Part shown: positions 6,770 through 15,092 of the stretch, in pieces
Layout of the letters: the number at the start of each line of letters is the position of its first letter
How positions within the stretch are numbered: position 1 is the stretch's first letter
From: a virus
IMG/VR virus record: IMGVR_UViG_3300033153_004409
Span: 1-31,204 of that record
Strand: one strand, 5' to 3'
Length of the DNA: 31,204 nucleotides
Made by a program: the position numbers and the translations under genes
The notes under the pieces: generated by a model
What the model saw: the letters and a program-made list of their open reading frames with translations, nothing else
Databases searched by the model: none
Told to the model about the DNA's origin: nothing

Positions 6770-8933
6770 TGATCATCGAGACCATGTAGCCGAGAAACTC
6801 CTCGACCGCTGAGTGATCCTTGGCGATCTGTCGGCTCACGTTCGACAGGTTGCCGCCGAACATCTCGCTGAACATGGTGACGACTTCAGACCCCCCGTCG
6901 CTGTAGTCTTTGCCCATGTAGGGACTAGCCCACTTGTCCTCGCGACTCTTTTCACCCGGGCCGTAGCCGACCATCTGCTTTCTCGGTCCTGGATCGCGCG
7001 TCTTGATCCGCGCCGACCAGAACGAATCGTCGCGGGTCGAACTTGGATTCGACCCGCCGTGCCACCGCGGGACGATTGCGTGCGACTCGATCGAATGGGC
7101 AAACTCATGATGGAAGGCTTGGCGATCCGTGTAGCCGAAATATCGAAAATCATCTGAGTTGTGAGCCCTAACCGAGCTGGGCATTTTGTAGATGTTCCTA
7201 TTCCTCATCAGGGCTTGCTCGGCCATGGGTCCCCAAGAGTCGAACGCCTCGCCCGCCCACTTCCTCAGGTCCTTCTTGTCAGCCGCAGATACTTTCCCCT
7301 TAGCCCCAGTAAAGAGCTTCAGATGCTCCTTGCCGGGCTTGACCATGGCGACTACGTCCTTCTGGAACTTCTTCTTCCTCGCGGCGCGTTCGGCCTGGGG
7401 GATCGCCTTCGCGCCCAGGCGTCGAGCCACCCGCAGGATCTCCTTGCTCGCGTTGGCCCTGGCATCGAAGGCATCGAACGTAGTAGCCGTGCCGGGGTCC
7501 TTGCCGATCTTGACTGCCTTGTTCCAGGCCGCGCGGAGCTTCTTGTCGTTGGCGATCATGCCTCGGCCAATCTTCGCGAACGCCTCGGCGGTCTCGATCC
7601 CGAACTGGTCTACCTTGCCTTGCTTGTCGGAACCAGAGCCGAACAAGCGATGCTCGGCACTGAGTGGGCCCTTGTGCATCGCCCCCGGAGGAAGACCACG
7701 GCCATCACGAATCTGCCCAAGCACGGCCTTGCGCTTCTCCAATGCTGTCCCGACCGCGCTGATCGGATCCGGTCCTGGGTTGTAGGGATCGGTCGGCTTC
7801 GGCGTAGGCGCCTTGGGAGCGATGGTGGCGATAGGTGGACGAACACTCGTCGCGGGCAACGGAGGAGGAGTGGGGGCCTCGGTCGCCCCCACCGGGGGAG
7901 AGATCGGGGACGCCGACGACATGACCGGCACAACGGTCGTCCTGCAGCGCATGTGAAAAGGGGGCATATTGACTCCCTTCGCATTCATGCCAGCAGGAGA
8001 GACTCGGTTCCACCCGCCGCCCTGAGCGCGAGTCGCGATCGTCCCATGCTGATTGCTGATCGTCCCTCCCCTGACCTGCATGAACGGCGTCGCAGCCTTA
8101 ACCCCGTCGAGGTCCTCCGCGGCCTCCATGGAGTCAAAGGCGTTCAGGGCGGACTCTACGCTGAGGATCGTTCCATCGAGCATTCTGCACACCTCGGTCG
8201 TGCGTTTATCCATCACCGCGACGACCTCGAACTGCGTCACCCCGTTCGAGGCGTAGGTGGCCGCGGCCGAGAACGACCTGGCGCGGTTGACGTGGACGGC
8301 CGCGACCGTGTCCCAGTAGTTGCGATTGATGGCTGTGTTTCTGAACTCGGTCCTGAGTTGTGCTCCGATCTCCCTCGACCCGAGCCCCTCTGAGAGACCC
8401 CGTTGCATCACGTCCTGCGAGCGAGCCCGGAACCGACCGGCCTGCCGCTCGTACTCGGGAGAGAAGAAGATCGACGTCGAGTCGTTGATGGCCGCGATGG
8501 CCTGCTTGTTCTTCAACGCGAACACGGGGTCGACCCCAAACACCTTGTGCCTGGCCCCGAGCTTCTGATGAACGTCGTCGACGATCCTGTTCGTGTTCGT
8601 GTCCAGAATCCCCCTCACGCTCGGAGAGAACATCGAAGGGAGGCCAGCCATCAGGTTCGACATGGCCTTGACCGCGTCCCGGCGCTGACTCAGGCTCACT
8701 CCCCTCCAGTTGATGTTCGTGCTCGCAAGAAGCCCGTCCCGGACGGCCCTCGAGTTGAGTGCCTGACCAACCTGTCTCTGGATCAATCGAGACTCGCGCA
8801 GGATCTCCTGGATGAATCCGTCTTCGGTCAAGACCGAGGCAAGCCCGGGTTGCTTGGTCGCCTTCCCGACAAGCGCGTGGGCGAGCCAGTCAACGTGAGC
8901 GAGTGAGTCGAGGAGTGCGAGCGAAAGCGTCAC
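6723..8933 (-). CDS. MuF-like minor head protein fused to HExxH metallopeptidase-like domain
   Basis: Encodes 736 residues from a GTG at 8933 that overlaps the epimerase stop (GTGA); an in-frame ATG 48 bp upstream is inside that gene and less likely. The N-terminal half is helical. The Phage_Mu_F signature follows: AVHVNRARSFSAAATYASNG, then VMDKRTTEVCRMLDGTIL and MPPFHMRCRTTVVP. A long Pro-rich linker (about residues 335-390) leads to a second region. Near residue 608 this carries FHHEFAHSIE, a perfect HExxH zinc-binding motif, and about 75 residues on GGSEVVTMFSEMF, which could supply the third ligand glutamate. MuF proteins bind the portal and are packaged inside heads. Fusions of MuF to effector domains are known, so this domain may be delivered into the host or act in head maturation. 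The function of the peptidase domain is inferred. Confidence 0.8.
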   Translation of the reverse strand: MTLSLALLDSLAHVDWLAHALVGKATKQPGLASVLTEDGFIQEILRESRLIQRQVGQALNSRAVRDGLLASTNINWRGVSLSQRRDAVKAMSNLMAGLPSMFSPSVRGILDTNTNRIVDDVHQKLGARHKVFGVDPVFALKNKQAIAAINDSTSIFFSPEYERQAGRFRARSQDVMQRGLSEGLGSREIGAQLRTEFRNTAINRNYWDTVAAVHVNRARSFSAAATYASNGVTQFEVVAVMDKRTTEVCRMLDGTILSVESALNAFDSMEAAEDLDGVKAATPFMQVRGGTISNQHGTIATRAQGGGWNRVSPAGMNAKGVNMPPFHMRCRTTVVPVMSSASPISPPVGATEAPTPPPLPATSVRPPIATIAPKAPTPKPTDPYNPGPDPISAVGTALEKRKAVLGQIRDGRGLPPGAMHKGPLSAEHRLFGSGSDKQGKVDQFGIETAEAFAKIGRGMIANDKKLRAAWNKAVKIGKDPGTATTFDAFDARANASKEILRVARRLGAKAIPQAERAARKKKFQKDVVAMVKPGKEHLKLFTGAKGKVSAADKKDLRKWAGEAFDSWGPMAEQALMRNRNIYKMPSSVRAHNSDDFRYFGYTDRQAFHHEFAHSIESHAIVPRWHGGSNPSSTRDDSFWSARIKTRDPGPRKQMVGYGPGEKSREDKWASPYMGKDYSDGGSEVVTMFSEMFGGNLSNVSRQIAKDHSAVEEFLGYMVSMINGEVTRQARGGFVGL

Positions 8934-9793
8934 CGATTCAGAGCCTCGATCCCGGCCCTCACGTCCACCCGCGGACTCCACGGCAGGTCGTCGTTCAGGC
9001 TGACGAAGTACCTCTGATCGTGCAACCGCCAGGGGCCGAACGAGGCGATCTCTCCCCCCAGGAGGTCTATCACATCAGAGAACGACCGTGCGTTCTCGGA
9101 CCCTCCACCGACCACGTATGAACCCGGCTCGAGGTCGCCCCGGAGGGCCACCAGGTAGCACCTCACAAGATCGTCAACGTGAAGAAGGTCTCTCACCTGG
9201 GTGCCGTCACCGAAGCAGCAGATCGGCCGACCGAGGCGGATCTGACGAGCCACGAACGAGACCCAGCCCTGATCTATCGTGCCCTGTTGCTCGAGCCCGT
9301 AGATACAGCTCTGGTGGAACACGTAGCCCCGATCGACAAGCTCCCTCACATAGAGGGCACCGGTCGCCTTGCTGACCCCGTACGGGGTCCTGGGGTCGAT
9401 CGGATCGTGACGGCTCGTGGGCTCTCTCTTGTCCTCGAGGTCGCCGTAGACCTTGTTCGTGCTCGCGTAGATCACGCGCGCCCCACAGGACCGCGCCCAC
9501 AAGCAGACCTCGAACGTGCCCGCAGCGTTCGCGAGGAAGTCCGCACGGGGCGCGTCATAGGATCTGGTGACGGCGGTCTGGGCCGCCAAGTGGATGACAG
9601 CGTCACACGCCCGGATCGGCAGCTCGGGCAGGTCGCGCACGTCGGCCCTGTATCGCTCCTCGAATCCGCTGGGCCAGGCCGCCGAGGGCTTCACGAAACT
9701 GTCAAGACCTACGACCTCGTGGCCTTCCCCGACGAGACGACTGCACGCCGCTCTCCCGATGAATCCTGCCGCGCCAGTCACCAGGACCCTCAC
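8930..9793 (-). CDS. NAD-dependent sugar epimerase/dehydratase (SDR family)
   Basis: Encodes 287 residues from ATG at 9793, overlapping the glycosyltransferase stop as ATGA. It is an extended short-chain dehydrogenase: nucleotide-binding GAAGFIG at residues 7-13, HLAAQ near 68-72, STNKVYG at 111-117 and the catalytic YGVSK (Tyr138, Lys142). The S/T-N-K-V-Y-G variant is characteristic of CDP-paratose/CDP-tyvelose epimerase-like enzymes, though the substrate here is unknown. It lies between a glycosyltransferase and the MuF-like gene, so the pair probably makes and transfers a modified sugar. At 287 residues it is a little shorter than many family members (about 310-350). A role in decorating virions, DNA or the host surface is inferred. 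Confidence 0.85.
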   Translation of the reverse strand: MRVLVTGAAGFIGRAACSRLVGEGHEVVGLDSFVKPSAAWPSGFEERYRADVRDLPELPIRACDAVIHLAAQTAVTRSYDAPRADFLANAAGTFEVCLWARSCGARVIYASTNKVYGDLEDKREPTSRHDPIDPRTPYGVSKATGALYVRELVDRGYVFHQSCIYGLEQQGTIDQGWVSFVARQIRLGRPICCFGDGTQVRDLLHVDDLVRCYLVALRGDLEPGSYVVGGGSENARSFSDVIDLLGGEIASFGPWRLHDQRYFVSLNDDLPWSPRVDVRAGIEALNR

Positions 9794-11193
9794 CGACCCG
9801 ACCTCACGAACTGCTCGCCCTCGGCGAACAGGATCTCACCCCCGGCCTGGCGAGCCAGCCTGATCACCTTCGCCATGGGGAAACTCTGGTTACTCACCTT
9901 CTGTCGTCCGTTGACCCGCATGCGCGTGAGGTCGTTGTAGAAGGCCCTGGCCTTCTTCCCTCTCCTCGGATACGAGGTCAGAAGGTCGCCGACCTTGGCG
10001 ACGAACTTCTTGTCCGTGCTTGGCTGGTGTCGCGCACTTGCCTGCTCGAACAAGTCGGCGTATCGCTCGACCCACAGGGAGCGCGTGTAGTTCTCGTTGA
10101 CGTGCTTGCGGACCACGCCTCCCAACCTGCGACGCTCGAGAGGGCTGGCGAGGAGCTTCCGCAACATGACCTTCTGTTGGTCGACGTCTCGGAACAGGTA
10201 GGGATACCTGTTTCCTGCCGTCTTGCCCGTGATCTGAGGGAAGGTCACCCCGTCCGGGGCGATCAAGGGCTGACCGTGGGCCATGGACTCAATCGCGGAG
10301 ATGCAGAAGGTCTCGTGCAGGCTGTTCATGACGTTGAGGTGGCACCCGGATAGCGCCTCCAGGTAGTCCCTACGGTCCTTGCAGAGTCGAACCTCCACGA
10401 ACGGCATCGCCCGGATCGCAGACGAGTTCTCGGTCGTGTTGTTCATGTACCGGACCCGGAATCTCACTCCCTCGTCCCAGAGGTCCTTGAGGACGTCAAA
10501 GGTCGTGCGCCACTGCTTGTAGCCCTGTAGGCGATGGTTGTAGGCGATGATGGGCAGGTCGACCTTGTGCTGGACCATGGGAAGATCGGCCTCGAGGGGA
10601 CCGTAGTCGATCCTCACCGAGCTGTCCTCAATCTTCTTGCACGACTCCTCCGAGAGTCGATCTCGGGCCTCCTCGAGCAACATGAACTTGCAGTGGTCGC
10701 TGTTGAACACGTTGACGTCGGCGTTGACGGCCCCGACGAACTGCGCCCACAGGACATGCTCCATGGCGTGCATGGGGTAAGGCAGAGACCTGTGGATGGC
10801 GTAGTTGTGAGCCACGATCACGGCCGGTCGGCCCGCGTCCTCAAACGTGGAATCGCTGGAGTGCTTGATCTGCGCGGCGACCTCGACCAGGTTGCACCAG
10901 ACCAGGTCGAAACCGAACCGCCTCAGCAGGGTCGTGTACCAGGTCCCGTCGAACGTGACCGCGTTGACCATCTTCCGAGTGCTGATTCTCTGCGGGACGC
11001 GCGTCACGTTCGGTAGAGAGAAGAAGCCGTCTGGCGAGTAAGCGAATCCACTCTTGTCATCGGGAAAGACCACGACGAAATGGTGGGGGAGCCCGGCCTC
11101 GTGAAACCCCCTGATGAGCGAGGAGTAGATCACGTAGTTCGAATCCGCGTTCAGCTCCCGCTTCGAGTACATGGGCTGGACGAGAACGATCAC
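9790..11193 (-). CDS. GT-B glycosyltransferase (GT4-like)
   Basis: Encodes 467 residues from a GTG at 11193 that overlaps the previous stop (GTGA). The longer ATG-started reading adds 15 residues inside the ParB-like gene. The N-terminal domain begins VIVLVQPMYSKREL and has Rossmann-like strands. The C-terminal domain holds HETFCISAIESMAHGQPLIA, the E-x7-E nucleotide-sugar site of GT4-type retaining enzymes, near residues 295-305. A basic C-terminal extension of about 80 residues ends GGEILFAEGEQFVRSGR, and FAEGEQF also occurs near the end of the upstream ParB-like protein. It presumably transfers a sugar made with the adjacent epimerase. The acceptor is unknown: virion protein, modified DNA or host glycan are possible. 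Confidence 0.82.
   Translation of the reverse strand: MIVLVQPMYSKRELNADSNYVIYSSLIRGFHEAGLPHHFVVVFPDDKSGFAYSPDGFFSLPNVTRVPQRISTRKMVNAVTFDGTWYTTLLRRFGFDLVWCNLVEVAAQIKHSSDSTFEDAGRPAVIVAHNYAIHRSLPYPMHAMEHVLWAQFVGAVNADVNVFNSDHCKFMLLEEARDRLSEESCKKIEDSSVRIDYGPLEADLPMVQHKVDLPIIAYNHRLQGYKQWRTTFDVLKDLWDEGVRFRVRYMNNTTENSSAIRAMPFVEVRLCKDRRDYLEALSGCHLNVMNSLHETFCISAIESMAHGQPLIAPDGVTFPQITGKTAGNRYPYLFRDVDQQKVMLRKLLASPLERRRLGGVVRKHVNENYTRSLWVERYADLFEQASARHQPSTDKKFVAKVGDLLTSYPRRGKKARAFYNDLTRMRVNGRQKVSNQSFPMAKVIRLARQAGGEILFAEGEQFVRSGR
9807..9829. repeat. 23-bp direct repeat, copy A
   Basis: Matches 11318-11340 at 22 of 23 positions, in the same orientation. It encodes part of FAEGEQF at the 3' end of the glycosyltransferase gene. 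The two copies bracket almost the whole glycosyltransferase gene. Confidence 0.75.
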
Positions 11194-11810
11194 CGCTTGA
11201 CTCTCACCTTGAACGTGACATCCCTCTCCTTGCACCACTCGAGCATGTCCTGCTTGAACACCGAATCGAACTGGTTGGTCGGTACCGACACCTCAACCAC
11301 GACCACGTCGGCCCTCGCGAACTGCTCGCCCTCCGCGAACCCGGGCGACTCGTCATCAATGCCGAGATCCACGACCGATCCCCCCATGATGTCGTCGAAC
11401 CTGAGGTCATTCGAGAGATCGGGAATCTCGACCCGGATCTCCTCGAGGATCTCGAATAGATCGTCCGACCAGTCACCGGCTGCGTGGGGATTGTTGAGAG
11501 CCAGGTTGAGAGCCTTCTCCTTGACCTCGCCCAGATCAACCACGACCACGTCGGTCGTGGTCTCCGGGGGGAGCGTCTTGAGCCGCTGGTGTCCCCCGAC
11601 GATTCTCTTGGTCCTCTTGTTCCACACGATCGGCTGCGTGAGCCCGAACTCGTCCACGCTCGCCTGGAGTCCCCCGAGGGCCTTGTCGGTGATCTCCCTC
11701 GGGTTGTAGCCGGATGGAACGATCTCCGAGACCTTCATGCGGTAGATGGGGAATCCGTTGATCTCTCCGACGGCCTTCCCGTTAGCCCGCCTCCGCGGTT
11801 TCTTCTTCAC
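11190..11810 (-). CDS. Solitary ParB/Srx-like domain protein
   Basis: Encodes 206 residues from a GTG at 11810, ten bases after the portal stop. Residues about 15-140 form a ParB/sulfiredoxin-like nuclease domain: SGYNPREIT, FGLTQPIVWN, IVGGHQRLK and VDLGEVKEKALNLALN. This region is strikingly similar to the N-terminus of the methyltransferase fusion at 15574-16650, so the two are paralogues. Here the methyltransferase part is replaced by about 60 residues (FAEGEQFARADVVVVEVSVP and so on) with alternating strands and a helix that I do not recognise. In phages such domains are often attached to DNA methyltransferases; alone they may bind or nick DNA or hydrolyse nucleotides. The function here is unknown. 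Confidence 0.78.
   Translation of the reverse strand: MKKKPRRRANGKAVGEINGFPIYRMKVSEIVPSGYNPREITDKALGGLQASVDEFGLTQPIVWNKRTKRIVGGHQRLKTLPPETTTDVVVVDLGEVKEKALNLALNNPHAAGDWSDDLFEILEEIRVEIPDLSNDLRFDDIMGGSVVDLGIDDESPGFAEGEQFARADVVVVEVSVPTNQFDSVFKQDMLEWCKERDVTFKVRVKR
11318..11340. repeat. 23-bp direct repeat, copy B
   Basis: Partner of 9807-9829 with one difference. It lies within the 3' part of the solitary ParB-like gene, again encoding FAEGEQF. Confidence 0.75.
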
Positions 11811-11820
11811 CGTTCATCCT

Positions 11821-14064
11821 CTAATCGTCTTCGGGTTGCTCTAGCTTGGAGGCGTCGAAGAACTCGTCCTTGCCGGCCTCGACCTCCTCCTGGATCGAGC
11901 GGCGCAAGTAGGCGAGCGCGACGGCCGCGTTGTGGGCACGTTGGCGTCGCTTCGACATGGGGGCCGTGAAGGCGACCTCGTGCGCGTGCCCGCCCTCGCC
12001 CCCGTGGGGGGCCGTGGTGATCTCGAACTTACCCCCGTCCTTGAACGGGACCGGGGCGACCGAGTGCGAGTGACCGTCCTCGCCGCCCGGCATGACCATG
12101 ACTCGGATCTGGGCCCCCTCTCGAACGGCGGCGAACCCGTGGAGGTGTCCCTCGCTCTCGCTCGTCTTCCCCCTCCCGACAAGGTCTCCCACGGCGGACT
12201 CGACCTCGTCGGCCGCCCTCGATCCCTCGTCGCCCGGCTCCGCGCCCGGGAGCGCGCCTTGTCGGGCCGCGGCGACCGCCAGCTTGGGCGGGATCTTGGC
12301 CCAGTCCTCGTCCTTGTAGTCGAGGTCGGTCGAGAAGGCGTCTCCAAGGAGGACGCGAGCCTCGTTGGGGACGATCGCGCCGGCCTCGAGGGACTTCTTG
12401 ACGTTGTCGACAAGATCGTTGGGGAGTCGCTGGACAGGCGCGTTCGTGACGAATCGCCAGAAGTGGACCTTCAAGTTCGTGAGAAAGTGTCGATCCATGA
12501 CCTTGTCGAACTGATCCCGGACAGGCTGGTAGATTTGCTCCTCCGCGAGTGCCTTGGCAGTTTCGGCGGTTGACCGATTCATGTCCTTCGTGTCACCGGT
12601 CAGGATCGGTGGCTGGCGGAAGCTCCTCCCGATCTTCGTGGTGTTGTTGGCGTCGTACTCCTGGAACAGCGCATCCTGGATCTGGTTCCCCAGGAGAGGC
12701 TTCAGCTCGATCCTTGTTTTCCCCGAGTGCTCCAGGTCTCCCTCGGAGGCGTCGACACCCGCCGGGAGAGCCTCAAGGATCATGATCTTGTGGTAGTTGG
12801 CTCGTCCCTTGATGTGGTCCTCGATGTACGACTCGATCTTCGTCACCGACTCCTCGGAGACACGCCCGCCCGAGACGAGCATGACCATGGCCGGGATCGC
12901 CTTGTTGTCGAAGTACAAGAAGTTCACTTCCTCGGCAGCGCGTGAACCGATCACGGCCAGTAGCGCGCCGATCCACCTCGGAATCCCGTACGCGCTGACC
13001 TCGCTCGGAATCTCCCAGTGGAAGAACTCGTTCGCGGGCTTGGCCTTCTCGCCCTCGTTGGCGTCGCTCTGCAACTCCTTGACCGACTCGTAGTACCGGC
13101 CGGTGTCGCGAGAAACCACGCGCGGGTCACCGAACTCCTTGTAGTAGATCCGGGTCGATCCCGTCATCCGCATGAATCGCCGAAAGAACCGGTTGACCTT
13201 GATGGTCTCGAAATGGACCAGGTTCTTACGGATCACCATGCTGGCCTCGATGGGCTTCCTGTCGGCGCGCACGAGCCGCACATGCACGAACGGGACACCG
13301 TAGACCTGGCTGATCTTGGACTCGACATCAGCGGGGTCTTCGCGGATCACCTCCCACCCGGCGTTGCCGAGAAGCTCGCGGCTGCGCCGCATGGCCGTGC
13401 GTAGCTCGACGAACGTGTTGACCGGGTTGATGAACTCGAAGAACGGCTCGATCTTCGCCTTCTCGATCGTCGCGATCCTCTCCCAGAGGATCTTCCTCGC
13501 CTGGACCTCGTCGATGCTCGGGGTGTTGTCGTCGATCGTGGCCTGGTCGAGTTCCATGAGATCGTCAGGCATGCCCTTCTCGAGGGACTCGACGAGCATG
13601 ACGTCTCGGATCAGGTTGTCTGCCTCGGGACTCGTGAAGTCAATCACGGGCTCGAACCGGTGGCCGAACCCGTCCACGTTGGTCGCCATGGCGTCGATGT
13701 TCTGACGAAGCGACCCGCTGTTCTCCTCCAAGCTACACAGGACCTCGAAGTCGTAGGGCGACATCAGGGTGTCGTCGACCATGTCGGTCCGACCGTACTG
13801 GAGTAGGTCGTCATCGTCCTCGTGCGTGGTCGGGGCCTGAAGCTCCCCGGCCTTGGTAAGCCTGGTTCTGACCTGCTTCGAGGCGTCTTTCTTCGCGGAC
13901 TCGGTTAGGAGGCCCATGCGCTTCCCGACCGACACCACCGCCGTCCGCATCGAACTCCACCTGGCGTGCTTCTCAGCCTGCTCGGCGTCGAGGCGGTCGA
14001 GCATCTCGGCCGGCGCGGCGGGTCCTACGATCACGGCCTTCGCGGCCCCGTTGTCTCGACTCAC
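11821..14064 (-). CDS. Portal protein
   Basis: Encodes 747 residues. I take the GTG at 14064 as the start because an AGGAGG lies six bases before it. The longer upstream frame simply translates the palindrome as FGISQT and lacks a good ribosome binding site. Typical portal features follow: SPYDFEVLCSLEENSGSLRQ, WVIRED-type strand (GWEVIREDP), RIYYKEFGDPR, the FFHWEIPSEVSAYGIPRW segment, then NKAIPAMVMLVSGG and DRHFLTNLKVHFW. The dodecameric portal is the DNA channel and packaging motor dock. The last 120 residues contain three G-H-x-H motifs (EGHLHGF, DGHSHSV, GGHAHEV) that could bind metal. It is followed closely by the ParB-like gene rather than directly by MuF, which is unusual. Confidence 0.88.
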   Translation of the reverse strand: MSRDNGAAKAVIVGPAAPAEMLDRLDAEQAEKHARWSSMRTAVVSVGKRMGLLTESAKKDASKQVRTRLTKAGELQAPTTHEDDDDLLQYGRTDMVDDTLMSPYDFEVLCSLEENSGSLRQNIDAMATNVDGFGHRFEPVIDFTSPEADNLIRDVMLVESLEKGMPDDLMELDQATIDDNTPSIDEVQARKILWERIATIEKAKIEPFFEFINPVNTFVELRTAMRRSRELLGNAGWEVIREDPADVESKISQVYGVPFVHVRLVRADRKPIEASMVIRKNLVHFETIKVNRFFRRFMRMTGSTRIYYKEFGDPRVVSRDTGRYYESVKELQSDANEGEKAKPANEFFHWEIPSEVSAYGIPRWIGALLAVIGSRAAEEVNFLYFDNKAIPAMVMLVSGGRVSEESVTKIESYIEDHIKGRANYHKIMILEALPAGVDASEGDLEHSGKTRIELKPLLGNQIQDALFQEYDANNTTKIGRSFRQPPILTGDTKDMNRSTAETAKALAEEQIYQPVRDQFDKVMDRHFLTNLKVHFWRFVTNAPVQRLPNDLVDNVKKSLEAGAIVPNEARVLLGDAFSTDLDYKDEDWAKIPPKLAVAAARQGALPGAEPGDEGSRAADEVESAVGDLVGRGKTSESEGHLHGFAAVREGAQIRVMVMPGGEDGHSHSVAPVPFKDGGKFEITTAPHGGEGGHAHEVAFTAPMSKRRQRAHNAAVALAYLRRSIQEEVEAGKDEFFDASKLEQPEDD

Positions 14065-14077
14065 CTGAACCCTCCTG

Positions 14078-14095
14078 GTTTGGGATATCCCAAAC
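14078..14095. repeat. Palindrome copy 3 (upstream of portal gene)
   Basis: Exact GTTTGGGATATCCCAAAC, ending 14 bp upstream of the portal GTG start and immediately before its AGGAGG site. A protein bound here would block transcription or translation entry into the portal gene. Confidence 0.9.
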
Positions 14096-14126
14096 ATCCT
14101 ACCCCGTGGACACAGCGCCCCACCAC

Positions 14127-15092
14127 TCAATCAGTCACGCCCCCGTCGAGGATCCTCTGCCGCGCGAGCTGGATATATTCGGCGTTGGGCTCGACGCCGA
14201 TGTACCTGCACCCGAGACGCCGCGCCACCAGGCCGGTCGTCCCACTCCCGTTGAACGGATCCAGGACCGTGGGGGGCACGCGCCTCGCCTTGGTGTGCTT
14301 GCAGGTGGGACGCCAGCCGGTTGTGATGTGCTTGAACTCCCCGCTCGTCCACGCCTTCGCCGAGGCAGTAGCCGCTCCCGCGTTCTTGTTCGCTACGCCT
14401 TCTCCTTCAAGCGGTGGTCGCTTACCACTCCATGCCCCACCACCAACGGTCTCGACTACTCTCTCCCACGGCGCCCCACACTTGCCGCAGACCCCGTGCG
14501 CGGACGTGCCCGCCTTCAGACAGGGCTCCACGAGCCTCTCAGGAAATGTGGCGAAGTGGGCCGCCGCGTAGGGCTGTGGGTTGATGAGCCAGACCGTCCT
14601 CAAATTGCGGCCCGCGGGGTGAGTGAACGAGTCTCGCTTCGACCCGAATCCCGCGTTGATCCCCTCGGTGAGATCGCCTTTCGGCGCATCCCTCCCGTCC
14701 GCGTTCGCGTACTCCTCGGGAGTTGCTTCGCGACCGGTCCGTTCCCGCACAGCGTCCTGGTCGTAGAAATACCGAGGGGCCTTCGTGAGCAAGTAGAGCA
14801 TCTCGTGCCCGTCCGTGGGGCGGTCCCGCACCGACGCAGGCATCACGCTGCCCGAGTACTTGTCTGAGAGGCTGCACCCCTTGGCCCAGACGATCTCACT
14901 CCTCACCCACCACCCATCAGCCTGGAGGGCGAGCGCACAGCGGGCCGGCATAAGGAAGTTATCCTTCGGCTTCACGCCACATGGCCGGAAGAACTTCCGT
15001 AGGTGCTTCGGGATCTCCGTCTCTCGCAGTTGGAGCTTCATGGTAGAATGTCCCCAGATTGGAGCATTGAATGCCGAGCCCGAAAGTCCCAT
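14127..15092 (-). CDS. DNA methyltransferase, C-terminal half
   Basis: Encodes up to 321 residues from ATG at 15092; an alternative ATG at 15041 removes 17 residues that come from the inserted region. It carries KPKDNFLMPARCALALQADG and VRDRPTDGHEMLYLL, both standard in phage N4/N6 amino-methyltransferases. A CGKCGAPWERV zinc-like motif follows, and near the end DPFNGSGTTGLVARR, the AdoMet-binding motif I. It lacks the catalytic DPPY/SPPY motif, which is encoded in the other half at 15574-16650. Between the halves lies an antisense HNH gene. Motif order (IV before I) is that of beta-class enzymes. Whether the two pieces assemble or the enzyme is dead cannot be seen from sequence. Confidence 0.8.
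   Translation of the reverse strand: MGLSGSAFNAPIWGHSTMKLQLRETEIPKHLRKFFRPCGVKPKDNFLMPARCALALQADGWWVRSEIVWAKGCSLSDKYSGSVMPASVRDRPTDGHEMLYLLTKAPRYFYDQDAVRERTGREATPEEYANADGRDAPKGDLTEGINAGFGSKRDSFTHPAGRNLRTVWLINPQPYAAAHFATFPERLVEPCLKAGTSAHGVCGKCGAPWERVVETVGGGAWSGKRPPLEGEGVANKNAGAATASAKAWTSGEFKHITTGWRPTCKHTKARRVPPTVLDPFNGSGTTGLVARRLGCRYIGVEPNAEYIQLARQRILDGGVTD

Noticed and set aside
14065-14130. Longer portal N-terminus including FGISQT
   Set aside because: The extension is a translation of the palindrome and starts at a TTG without a ribosome binding site; the GTG at 14064 has AGGAGG at good spacing.
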